Source: Saxidomus purpurata
Taxonomy: Eukaryota; Mollusca; Bivalvia; Venerida; Veneridae
Length of the DNA stretch: 64,000 nucleotides
Direction of reading: 5' to 3'
NCBI GenBank assembly: GCA_022818135.1
Contig: JAFMSR010000002.1
Coordinates: 41,147,869 to 41,211,868 of the forward strand
The notes under the pieces were generated by a model. That model was not told the origin of the DNA. It worked only from the letters and a program-made list of their open reading frames with translations, and ran no database searches. Numbering within the stretch: position 1 is the first letter of the stretch; every line of letters starts with the position of its first letter. Shown one piece after another: positions 1 through 29,286 of the stretch. A program made the translations under genes and the position numbers.

Positions 1-2200
1 TTAAAGCTGTAATCTGTCATACAGATGTATATTCCATTTTGAACAAAGTATTACACTTAAGTTATATCATGATTTTATTGTATTCTAGCGGGAATTTCAT
101 TTTCTTGCAACCGATATTAAAATGAAATAGGAAGTAATATGGCAATCTAGACATTAAAATAATCAAACTGGGAAATTGATGAAATACTTAATGGAACTGG
201 AAACCTTAAAAGAATAATCTCCTAACAATTTAAAAATGGAACATGCATAAAAATGGATAAATCTGTCCATTGTTACCCTTCACTTGAACAGTACGGGCTA
301 ACGGACATAAAACAGTTTTGTTCCCTATGTATCATTGCACAAGAATTCTTTTTTCCCCCTGTAACATATATTAACATAAAAAAACTTTAAGAAAGGAAGT
401 AACTTAAATGGAAATCAGCAACTGAAATGTACAATTTATATTCTACATATTTATAATGCAGTCGGACAAAAAGGCAAACACTTCTAGACTCAAGTTGAAA
501 TGTTTTACAGAGATATACTGAAGAATTACATCAAGGTAATCAATGTTGTGTTGGTCTGTACATAGTTGGATACAAACAATTTAACATTTACTGGTTTTGG
601 CATTCTGAAAAAAAAAAGAAATACTAAGTAACAAGTTAAATGTCATATCACATTTAAATAAACTTACAGTTTCCTTGTCCCAACATTTCCGTACAATTCT
701 GTTTTGTACATATATAACAAAGTATTAGCCAAAACAAGATCAATTCTGAAAACACAAGTCATATACCATCATTATGCTCAATAGAACATACATCAATAAC
801 TTTACCTTTTCCAACAGGAGTTCTTTTGAGTGTAGTGGAAGTCTCAACAAACCTTCATAAACCTAGAACGGTGTCAACTTTTTCTCTTGATAACGTCAGT
901 CTTATTGAAACAAGTAACTTTTCAACTTCACGTTTATCTCTAATGCAGGCACTGATACAGTGACACTATAACTTAATGTCCAGCAATCAAGATGGCCTTG
1001 TTTCATGACTGCAGACATGCAATCTCTCTCAAACCCCAATAAAAAAAAAATGGACTGTGTATGACTATAATCCATGTATACTGCACGGAGCTATCTCTCA
1101 CTTTAAGACTTGGTGACTGACTGCAGCGGACCAAATCAAGATGAAGCGACTTTGGTAAGCCTAGCTAATGAAACTATGAAAATAATACTGAGTTAATGTC
1201 TTGTTGCCTCTAGGCTAAAATGTGTTCGTAACTGTTTCAAAATGGTAGAAAATAGAAGTACTGACAAATGTACATTTCACACTTCATGCTTCACAACAAT
1301 TTAACTTAAAATCATAAATATTCATTGGATTTGATCTCATTCAGGGTAAACCAGTATTTGCATGCCCCACATAGTTCAACCTTTAAGTATGCCCTACATA
1401 ATTCAAATTGAAACAAATCTATTTATTATCATTTAAACCATTGGAGACTGCAATAACTGCTGAACTCAGCATATCACCAATGAATATATATAATTATACA
1501 GTAGCATTTATACTGAATTAACACAACAGATAAAATACAGCACTATGTGATGGCAGGAATATCTTTCATGAGCATGTAAATCTTAACAACAATGAATTTT
1601 ACATGATTATTTAATTATATTTCAATTTAAGAAAACTGAAAACCACAACTAGGCCATTCCTCACTTGTCTGCATTCATACAATTTTTTATAGAGACAAAA
1701 TGTGTAAAGTAGCCAAATCTAGGAAAACAGTCGGTACTACTGTCTGTGTAAAACAGTATCTGCTAAACACATGACTATTTCTTAATCACCTGTTTCCTTA
1801 AACTTCCCCCCACTGAATTTCTACAACAGACTTAACAACAAGCAGTGTTGAAGATCATGATCCTATTGTACAGACTGCAAGGACAGACTCTCTTGCAGCC
1901 AGCTGGATTGATGTTTGGAGTATCTCATTTGGTTACGGCAGGAACCAGTTTCCTAATGTCAGTGGATGCTCAATTAAGCATACAGATCTCAAAGGTCCTC
2001 CCCTCCCTACAGAGAACAGCTTGATACACTAGCTTTGGTGGAATAACACATGATTGAGATCCAAGACATTCTATGGATACTGCCTAACTTCACACTTTAC
2101 CTACCCACAGCTAGACAGTTTGAGGCAAAGACCCTAATATTATTTAAAAGTAGCAACAAACTCCGTGTTTTATAAAGCAAAACAACTATTCTATGTTCTA
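1..2200. other. No gene recognised
   Basis: AT-rich sequence without convincing open reading frames, splice-site pairs or repeats that I recognise. It is on the downstream side of FOXK and could include a distal 3'UTR, which the sequence alone cannot show. Confidence 0.3.
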
Positions 2201-2203
2201 AGC

Positions 2204-2875
2204 AACAAGAGGACCCTAAGGGCAAGTATAGCTCTACCGGACTGACTGGACTGTTCGGAGTGAATTTGGGAAAATCTTTTGAATGCTTTTATCTAGAAAA
2301 GCTAACAGGTCACTGTGTCAATGACCTCGACTCACTGACCCTAAAACAGGGATCATCTACTCAGTAACACCACTCATCCTATTAAGCTTGAAGACTGTTG
2401 ATGATAATTAGATCTCATAATTTTGACCAGAAATGTTTTTCGATGTTCAGGTCCCATGTGACCATGACCTTTGACCACAAAAGCAATAGGGATCATCTAC
2501 AGGTTACATGCAACCTTCTGAGCAAGTTTCATGAAAGTCAAATGAAAATTGTGACCTGTAGATTGTTATCAAGGAACTTTTACATTGACCTTTGACCCCA
2601 AAAACAGTAGGGGTCATCTACTCGGTAAGACCAATCATCATATTTAGTTTGAAGACAGTGATATAGATCTCAAGATATTGATAGGAAAAGATTTTCAAAG
2701 TTAAGATCCTTGAACCACTGACTAAACAATACAATAGGGATTATCTACAGTCTACAGGCAACCTTCTGGGCAAGTGGCATAAAAGTCAAATGAAATCTGA
2801 CCTGTAGAGTGTTGTCAAAGTAACTTTAAGGATTGACGAACCACCATGGCATAATTTATCCAGTAGAGCTAAAAA
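2204..2875 (+). mobile_element. AACAAGAG-type interspersed element
   Basis: Opens AACAAGAG with a small palindrome (GACCCTAAGGGC) and ends GAGCTAAAAA, the ends shared by several repeats in this window. The core contains diverged tandem units with TGACCTTTGACC, 'gggatcatctac' and 'aagtcaaatg'. No coding capacity. Confidence 0.6.
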
Positions 2876-2917
2876 CATGGTAATCTTTTATATTTCATTA
2901 AAAAAATTCATCAACAT

Positions 2918-3303
2918 ATACACGGGTTTACAGTTTCGAGACTGTACAACGTAGATATCCGAAGCGTAAGGAGTGAACTTGAGTTACCTCCCTTGAATTT
3001 CGAGTAAACCGAATGTATAACGCTTATAATCTATAGAAAATGAGCTATTTGTAAACTGTCCATCTGACATGGTTGCTGATACTGTCACAATAAATACATC
3101 ATTGGAAAGCTTACGATCTTAGTTTTCTAAAGATATGTAATTTGATACATTTTATTTATCCACAAACATTTAATCAGTTGCTAAACCTGACCATATATCG
3201 GGGATTTCATGTAGAAGTAGCATATAGTTATCAGTAGCCAGTTACCGTTACTCGATAAAAATAGACTGGAAATAGCCCCGTTTGAAACTGTAAAGTCGTG
3301 TAT
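2918..3303. mobile_element. MITE with ~23-bp terminal inverted repeats
   Basis: The left end ATACACGGGTTTACAGTTTC is matched in reverse complement by the right end GAAACTGTAAAGTCGTGTAT with a few mismatches, 386 bp apart. No open reading frame; target duplication not clear. It sits immediately after the preceding element. Confidence 0.6.
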
Positions 3304-3588
3304 TGACCCCCCTACATGGCCCATTATTTTTTAGCAAGGAACACTCCCCCTACCCATCCGGAGTGTTAGCGTTGCACATCTTCTGTTTGTGTAAATCAGT
3401 TCCAAAATGCCTCCAAGGATGACAAATGTGTAGTCCCCACACAGTTCTACTATAATTTAGTAAAGAAGGGCAATGACTCTGAAATGTGACCCTGTGAACA
3501 TTTGAGCTGGTGAGGCAACGTGTTGTGTGGGATACATTATCTAGTTATGTCAGTCTATTCACAAGTAACCAAAGTGTTTTATCAGCCC

Positions 3589-3745
3589 AAACATGAACGA
3601 CTTCAATAATATCATATACAACACTTTTTAGTGTCTGTATCCTTTATCTCCCAGTCTCGGGCCTGGGTAATGAATGGATACATTATAAATTAATAAAGTA
3701 CAAGCGGCAAATTCTTTCCTTTTTGCTTTAAAGTCGTTCATGTTT
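3589..3745. mobile_element. Short hairpin MITE
   Basis: AAACATGAACGACTT at the left is the inverse of AAGTCGTTCATGTTT at the right, about 157 bp end to end. Non-coding. Confidence 0.5.
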
Positions 3746-4608
3746 AAATTTGCCTATATGGCAGCTTACGCCAATGTTTTTGTGGAATGCATAATTTTGC
3801 AGACTAAAGTTGCAGTGCAACTGAGAGTGTCATAGCTTGTACAGTACTTAAATGCTGAAGGACCAACAGATACCATAATCTACTACGCCATTATTACATG
3901 ATACCGGTTTTTTTCTAGACAACAAATCTATTGTAAAAGCAGTGTCTAGTACAGTATTAACTTTGTTACTTTGTATAACCTTTAATACAAAAGTGCGCTC
4001 ATCAATTATGACAATAACAATTTCTGACTTCTTTACTGGTTATAGCAGATTATCAGATCAACTGCTGGATATATCATTTTTTTCTTCAATGTTTTATTTT
4101 ACCTTCTCTTTGCAATTCTCCTATCCATCTCATGTGACTGCGTAACCGCGATTTAATTACATACAATAACGATATCATTCAAACAATAAATTAATTATTC
4201 ATTTACAAACTAAGAAAAACAGCTTAAGAAGATCAGTAAAAAGAAAGAAAAATTCTGTATCAATATAAATATGACACTGATCTTAAGTTTTTTTTTTAAA
4301 TCAAACTAATGATTGCAAACAAATAGCACATTTTATCTGAAAACAGCTGCCAATAATAACAAACACAGAACAAACAAAAGATCCCAGGCACTTTACCAGT
4401 AATCTATTCATAGATGACCTGGGACCAATCAATATATGCAACTATTCCAAGTCAATGAAAGTTTGTTTTGCATGATTTATCATGTTTTATCATAAGTGCA
4501 TTTCTCGCCATCTGATGGTGTTATACTGCTATCACAATAACTGTCAACAATTACTTCACAGAAGTTACACACAGAATAATACTTCTCTGACAAAAAACAA
4601 TCTCTTAA

Positions 4609-4614
4609 TTTATT
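4609..4614 (-). terminator. Candidate FOXK poly(A) signal AATAAA
   Basis: TTTATT on the plus strand reads AATAAA on the FOXK strand about 200 bp after the stop. It is the first canonical signal downstream that I found; AT-rich DNA makes chance matches common and FOXK messages often have long 3'UTRs, so a more distal site is possible. Confidence 0.35.
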
Positions 4615-4812
4615 CAACTGTACAGTTTCTTTCTATAAACACCTCCTCTCGCATCAGTTTCATTTCGGCAGCAAATCTGTACGTGTGTTGAGCACTTATT
4701 TATCATTGTGCAGAAACACAACCGATCCTTGCCCTAAAATAGTGATTAAAACACTACGAACACAACACACTGTCTGTCTGTGTATGAAGTAAATTGTAAC
4801 TTGACTGTTGAT

Positions 4813-22934
<18,122 letters not shown>

Positions 22935-23495
22935 TTACATCAAGATTTTACCCATAATGCACAGTCTAGTGTCTAAAGTCTGTTTCAATTTTTTACCGAC
23001 AAAATTCAAAGTGATGTACCAGTCATAACTCATATTTTGTGTATTCTTCTGTGTTTAAGTCCAAGGAAACAAAAAACACTTCCTGTGTTTGAATACACAC
23101 TTTCAGTTAAATAATGTTGGCAGAAATGCAAAATTTTAACTATCATTCGCGAAACCATTGTAACAACGAAATAGACTATAGAACAATTACAATAATATTT
23201 ACATTCATTGAAAAAGCGCAATGTTGTGCTTTGCCTTTTGCGGGGACTTTTGTTCTTTTATATGCTACATGTTGTCCTCTAGAAAAACTGCAGGAGGCTG
23301 TCGTACATGGTGCGCTGTCGTAGATCTAGAGCTTGTTCTTGTGTTATTTCTAAATAAAATCAAGTATTTTGCTTAGCCTACCCGGCATTATATTTTTGCG
23401 CCTACCTTGAATTTATAAGTTAGGAATTATAACATGACTAATGGGTTTGAGGTGAAAAAAAAAAGTTTTTATTATTTTGACGCGCGGGCCGAAAA

Positions 23496-23523
23496 TGACG
23501 TCATAATGTGCCGCATGACGTCA
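23496..23523. promoter_or_regulatory. Two perfect CRE octamers (TGACGTCA)
   Basis: TGACGTCA at 23496-23503 and 23516-23523, 20 bp start to start, in a short CpG-rich patch 630-660 bp upstream of the FOXK ATG. CREB/ATF factors bind this palindrome. A repeat origin is possible because hairpin sequence lies next to it. Confidence 0.45.
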
Positions 23524-23645
23524 AATAAAATATCCGCGGAGAAAATAACACTTGTAATATCTGTATTATCTATTCATGTTAGAATCTAAATAAAATCCCA
23601 TAAGAATTTTTATCGATGGAAAGTTATAACTATAAACTGCGTACC

Positions 23646-23734
23646 AGAACACCAAATTATTGTTTATAATCATGAAATAATATCCGTTCCAGCGGTGTTC
23701 ATCGCAGTAATATTAAACAATGATTTGGAGTTCT
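23646..23734. repeat. Imperfect inverted repeat (MITE-like hairpin)
   Basis: AGAACACCAAATTATTGTTT at the left is matched by AAACAATGATTTGGAGTTCT at the right with few mismatches. Confidence 0.5.
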
Positions 23735-23883
23735 AGGCATTCGTGGTTTATTACTGCCAAAGACTTATAATATTTTTTTTTGTATAAAAATAGGCGTGTT
23801 ACTGCGCATCAGAACGAAAAAGATCGACTCGCTGGATCACATTACTGGTAGAAAAGAACAACAGTAACTGTTACTGGCGTTAG

Positions 23884-24024
23884 GAGTTACAAATCAAAGG
23901 ACTGAAAGTGCTGGAGGGTCGATTGTCTCTGAACAACACAGACTGTAAATATCAGGACAACCCATGCATGAGTAAAGTTATCAACAAACTGGAGACACAA
24001 ATGTCCACAGAGTTTGACCTTTAA
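23884..24024 (+). pseudogene. Coding-like open fragment, unidentified
   Basis: After a possible acceptor (GCGTTAG) 46 codons stay open to TAA: includes KGLKVLEGRLSLNNTDCKYQ and MSKVINKLETQMSTEFDL. Codon choice and coiled-coil-like spacing look coding, and two Cys flank YQDNP, but I do not recognise the family and see no partner exon. Could be a gene fragment, a lost exon or chance. Confidence 0.25.
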
Positions 24025-24663
24025 CCATATGTGTAAACTTTACTTTTGATAGGAACCCATGTGCTTACCTTTTGCATTCAGTGACTACATGTATGTTCAA
24101 CTACCCTATAAAGTATCATAGCTGTGAATGGTAACTGAGAAGTGGATTTTTACAAACCTGAACTGAAAATTCAAAGTTTACACAACTTTTAATGTCATTC
24201 AAAAGTTATGGGATTTGCCCATAGGGTTGATTGTATTGTGTCAATAATACAAAATAAATTCCTATCCTAAATTGTGGACAAAAACTGAACAATGAGCAAG
24301 ATCAAAGAAGACACAGAGTAAATTAATAACTGAACAAGAAAAACAGTGATACTAAGTATCACAGCGGGCCCACAAACAAAACTGACATGTAAATATTCTA
24401 GAAATTGGTGATGATTGATGTTGAGGCATGGCCCCAAAAGAACCCAAGGAAACCAATTCTGGTTGTACAAGCAAAACCTGACACGACTACTGACTGAACT
24501 TTACTGTTATCGAATAATATGTATACAGTATGTCTTATTAACATTATCCTTATAAGTTTGACATGAATGAAGTTTTCTATGATTATTTGCTGTAAAACAT
24601 TTAAAATGGTTTAAAGTCTTAAAATTATAAGTAACAGAAGAAAAATGTAAAAAAAAAAACTGT

Positions 24664-24756
24664 ATAAGATGGGTTTCGTACTCGCGTCCGCCGCAGTAAG
24701 TCAGCGCCATTTCAATTTCCAGCATCTCTACCAACTGCTCTACGTCCGCCGAGTAC
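24664..24756 (-). repeat. tRNA-like sequence (minus)
   Basis: On the minus strand 'gtagagcagttggtagagat' is a good D-arm/A-box match and 'gcgagtacgaaaccc' a one-mismatch B box, about 40 bp further than in a normal tRNA. Pseudo-tRNA or SINE head; not called as a tRNA gene. Confidence 0.3.
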
Positions 24757-25277
24757 AGCGTTATTGGTAAAAAACGAGTTCTTATAAATTTTTATGTCCA
24801 AGTCGTTCGTTCGCGCATTAATAGTATTTACGATTAATTACACATTTAAAGAACAATAACGAAATAATATTATTCTATTCTGAAATGTTTTTAAATTATT
24901 TAGATTTATTACTATATAATTTTGAAAACAGAAATCGCTATAATGCCTAACAACTGTTTATATGGAACTACTTGTTTGTATGTTGTGCGTTCGGCCATAA
25001 GGCCGATATACTCTGTTAACATTGGCTCGATTTTAACAATCGACCCAAAAAGGAAGTATTTAATCTCGACATGCAGAGCTAACGCAAGATCGACCAACGG
25101 GAAGCAGTCTTACAAAAACTGATACATGTACTGAGGTCGCTTCACCAAATTGGCGAATTGTTGTCTAGTAACGGATGTTTGAAGGTGTGTTTTATGAAGA
25201 TATTGTGTATACATGTATCTTTGCATCAAATGCTTTTCAGCGTTCAAAGAAGTTTTATAGAAAATGTCAACAGTTTT

Positions 25278-25600
25278 CAGGGGCGTAGCTAGGTTCATAA
25301 TCGAAGTACTCCCATTGTTTGCAAGGGGGGTGTGTGTGGGGGGGGGGGCGAAGGCCCCCGCGATTTTTTTTAAAGCTAAATAATTATAATGTAAATAATT
25401 AGGACGTTTAAAACTTATTTTATTGCATTTATGAAACACAAGTTTACCATTTGTGAGTAAAAATCAGCCGATACTGCTAGTGTACCCGGGTGGACATGTA
25501 GCCCCCTTAGGCACAAGTTTAATATCATTTTAAGGCCATTTAAATTTTTCATTTTTGAAATTCGAAGTAGTGTATGGGAGTATGCCTGGCTACGCGCCTG
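25278..25600. mobile_element. hAT-like MITE
   Basis: The left end CAGGGGCGTAGCTAGG and inverted right end CAGGCGCGTAGCCAGG are typical hAT termini. 323 bp, non-coding, with a G run next to CGAAGGCCCCCGCG. A clean 8-bp target duplication is not visible (GTTTT is shared on both sides). Confidence 0.65.
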
Positions 25601-25619
25601 GTTTTCCTAGAAAGCCAGT

Positions 25620-27420
25620 GCATGGTTGTTTTAATTTGGTTTTAAAATTGCCCTTGTACACTATTACATGAATTAGATCGCTGTAGAAAATTAAATTTTA
25701 GTTTAAATATTGGTAGATCTAGATGCGAAAATGTTGTCGTCGTTTTGATGAAGTCGATTTTAACAATTTTTAACAGCTATAGTCATTTGAATTAGTTGAA
25801 TCAGAAAACATGCTTGAAAGTATTGATACTCATATTAAGTTGTTAATTATTTTCATATGTTGTATTCGGTTATACTTCTAGTTCAACCAAACAAACAAAA
25901 TGTTGCCACTTTAAAGGAAAATGTTAAAACGGCAAATTTGTGACACGCGATTATTGGCCTTGTCCATGGCTTAAGAATGACATACCCAGGTTTGTCTCGT
26001 GTTGTTTAATGAATGTATGCAGCCAGTGAGAATGGATACCACTTCATATCGCCGTAAGAAAGGAAGACCGCACACCATCACAAATATCGACAAAGCAGTC
26101 TGAAAGACAGTTTTCGCCCCATGAAGCAGTGTTGAGAGTATAACATTTTATCCCTAATGTAATTGTGACCTTCACCTTAAGTCGACTCAGTTGGATGATT
26201 GGTTCTGCACAATTTCGATAAGATGGACATTGATAAAAGTTTCTTAAAAATCTTTCAAAAGAAATATACTCTTATGATCGTTGACCCTTAATCGTGAGGT
26301 TATGACATAGGTTTTGCACTTCATCTTGATGAGATTTACAGTTGCTTAAGTTTCATGACACTCTTCTAAGGGTTTAAGGAGCTATGGAGGGAATATGAAA
26401 AAATCTATGACCCCCTAAGCGTGGCCCTAACCTTGAGCCGGCGTTGATATAGCATGGGTTCTGCATGTTGTCTTAATAAGATTAACATTTGACCAAAGTT
26501 TTATGAAAATCCTTCAAGGGCTTTAGGATTTACAAAATGTACAATTTGTTAACTGATGCTGCGACAAAATCTCTCAGTAACATAAGGAATTCAGATACCG
26601 CAGAAGTATTTTTAGTTTATACTATACTACAGTCTTTACATTTTAAAATGACCGTAAATGATTGTACATGTATTTTTTTTGTCAATTTGTAATATATACA
26701 CGAACGCAGTTTAGAGGTGATATTATCCATGTTTCGGAAAATGAAATGATGATGAACATACACAAGTATTTCACTCTAATTGTTTTGATTTGTTAATTTT
26801 TGAAACCTTTCCTTTTTTGATTATGAATACATCAAATGATGGGATTGTTGACTTTGCGGCCGGTAGTTTAAAACTATTGCCTCTCAAATCATGAGAAAAA
26901 GCATAGAGACCAAGCCACATACAGATGTTGCGACGTGACCGTTTATCTTTGTGTACTGCTGCAAAAAAGTTTGCGAACAAATGTATATGAATTTCAGAGA
27001 ATCATTACTGCAAAAATACGAGTACATGTAATAAAATAAAGTTTGAAATTAGCGTATCTAGAGTAAAAATACGTCATTATATTAATCGATAGACACCCCT
27101 GTCGCTGGAACGCATGTATTCTATCTGATGTAGGAGCGATTCAAAAATTAAAAAAAACGAAACAATTCAGAATGAAATGCTCTTGAATGTTCATCATCAC
27201 ATTTTCTGAGCATATATAACACCAGCTCTATAAACTGCGTTCGTCTGAATATTATGGAAGATGCTGTTCTGTCTGCTTCTTTCAAGGGATTCCCCGTAAT
27301 GTCTGATACAGTTCCCGGAGACTTGGAGTATAGCTGTGTGTGACAAATATCGCTGTTCTTCTTTGTGCATTATGGACGTTTTGAATATAGGTCACCTAGA
27401 ATGGACCCCTAACTGAAGAA
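25620..27420. other. Intergenic stretch, no gene called
   Basis: AT-rich. 26150-26540 has diverged repeat units ('gtgaccttcacc', 'gttatgacataggttttgca'). A 29-codon ATG frame at 27254-27343 follows a TATATAA at about 27213 but has no recognisable product. Confidence 0.3.
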
Positions 27421-27421
27421 C

Positions 27422-27836
27422 TGGCCCCAATTTCACAAAAAAACTTAAGTCATTGCTCAGCTGAGTATGTTATTTAAAAGTCTTACAGTCACTAAAAAAG
27501 ATATTTATTGTTGCCATTTTTAACAATAGTCTATTTTTCAAAGAATCAACATATTAAAATGGAAAAAAAGTTGTATATTACCAAATGCAAGTCAGATACA
27601 GCATCAAACTCATCTGAGTACAACTCACGAATGTTTTTAAAACAATATATTGAAGTAAATAATTTGCTATAAAACCACCATTTCCTGAAAAAATACTGTC
27701 AAGTATGTATAAATGTTAGTTACGGTGAACAATAATTCCGACAAAGTTGATAAACATGCAAGAGACTAATAAGTGTTGAAATATGTTGAGCATGTTACTG
27801 AGTAATTACTTAAGTATTTTCTTGAAACCGGGGCCA
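27422..27836. mobile_element. MITE with 29-bp inverted ends
   Basis: The left end TGGCCCCAATTTCAC...ACTTAAGT pairs with the inverted right end TGGCCCCGGTTTCAAG...ACTTAAGT; 415 bp overall, no coding capacity. It abuts the reverse-transcriptase fragment. Confidence 0.65.
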
Positions 27837-27837
27837 A

Positions 27838-28468
27838 TATCCAAAGTGGGTCTGACTGGATTTGTATGCTGCTGATTGTGTTTCAGGTTTTGCCGAGTGG
27901 AAGTTTCGTTTCAGGAGCCTTAGATTATTGCTGACTTTATCGGTTATCTTGCTTAATATGTGAGCTGTCCAAGAGAGATTTGAAGAGAATCCGGGATCGA
28001 CATATTGGACTTGTAGATCTGTTGACATTGGCTTGTTAGGGAGAATGTAGTTAGTCATGACGGTTTACCGAGACTTGATGACATGCATGATATGGCACTT
28101 GTCCATGTTGTTGAACGACATCCTCCATTTCTTCTCCCACTTCTCAAAGGTGTTCAGGTCTTCCTGTAGTACCTGGGCATCTCCAGATGAGCAAATTTCC
28201 CGGTACAAAATACAGTCGCCAGCAAAGAGTCGAACACTAGAACGAACACGTGATGGAACGTCATGAATATAAAGAAGAAAAAGAAGAGAACGGAGAACAA
28301 AATCTTAGGGGAATCCTGAATCTACAGTAGCGTCTGATTAATTGCACCATCCACAACAACTTTCCGGACGGTAATTGCTAGCCTTAAATTTTCCGCCGTT
28401 TTTAAGATAGGGGTAACATTTGTCTGGTTCCAATCCATGATGGTACAAATTCAGAGAGAAGGAACGTA
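27838..28468 (-). pseudogene. Decayed non-LTR retrotransposon reverse transcriptase
   Basis: Read on the minus strand across several frames, the fragment shows in order WNQTNVTPILK, GKFKASNYRP, a deletion, VLRSLLFLLYIHDVP, VRLFAGDCILYREI, a thumb-like KWEKKWRMSFNNMDKCHIM, and VQYVDPGFSSNLSWTAHI. These are domain landmarks of non-LTR reverse transcriptases. The catalytic FADD is FAGD, frames shift, and most of the palm between NYRP and LLFL is missing, so it is inactive. MITEs sit at both ends. Confidence 0.75.
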
Positions 28469-28830
28469 TTAAGGGACATACCCTATAACTGATGTCAAAC
28501 TAAATAACCTCCAAAACATAAATGTTTAATTGTTTGTAACCTTAAAGTTTCAGCTATGCATTCCCAGTCATTATCGATAAAATCAGCGGTTTAAAATATA
28601 CTGCAGTACCGTAAACCATTCAATAATCTATGTAGAGTTGTTGTTGTACAATTAATTGGTGGATGCGATTTATTACAGAAAGCCTCTATATCGATTAATT
28701 ATGGTAAAACGAGGCATTTTCGCCATAGGTTCTTCTTTGAAATTGTATTTATTTATCATTTTACGTTCATTGAGCACATAATATATGTTTCGAGAATATA
28801 ATCTGCTAGATGTAGGGAGTGCCCCTTTAA
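28469..28830. mobile_element. TTAA-flanked MITE, copy 1
   Basis: TTAA at both ends, inner termini GGGACATA and AGTGCCCC. Nearly the same sequence, including 'cagtcattatcgataaaatc' and 'ctgctagatgtagggagtgc', recurs at 37938-38306. TTAA targets are typical of piggyBac-like elements; TTAA could instead be part of the inverted repeat. Confidence 0.7.
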
Positions 28831-29264
28831 TAATCATCGCAAGAATAGGTGTTATTTCTTTAGCACATTCTTGGGAGTATTCTTGGTTTAATAGTATCAG
28901 GCCCGGTTGCCTTTTGTGGATTCAGGTTTTTGAGTAACTTAAAATCTCCATGCTCAGTAACGTGTATGTTCTGCAGGAGTACTTATCTAGTTTGGTAAAA
29001 ACTTACGAAAATTGACGATTAAGAATACATTGTGTTTGCCTAGTCACTGGAGCTACATTTCTTAGTGGTTCCATTGTTGTGTTCGGAAGTGTCACAAACT
29101 ATCTATCGATGTTATTAATATAATCCCAGTAAGATGCTCTAGTTTTCTTTTAAATATGTGCTTTTTATGTATTAAGTTCGGCAAATGCCGTTGTTAACAT
29201 TGGTTCTTGATTGTGCGGTTTCATAATATTTCACCGATACCTTTGTCACGTATAGATGATTTGA
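28831..29264. other. Intergenic stretch, nothing recognised
   Basis: No repeat, hairpin or reading frame that I can support. Confidence 0.3.
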
Positions 29265-29286
29265 AACGCGCAATAAATGAAATTGA

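Noticed and set aside
24664..24756. Functional tRNA gene on the minus strand
   Set aside because: The A box is good, but the A-to-B box distance is too long and the acceptor stem does not pair; kept only as tRNA-like.
25110..25439. 109-codon minus-strand frame
   Set aside because: Runs through the hAT-like MITE and its G run; no domain and no splice context.
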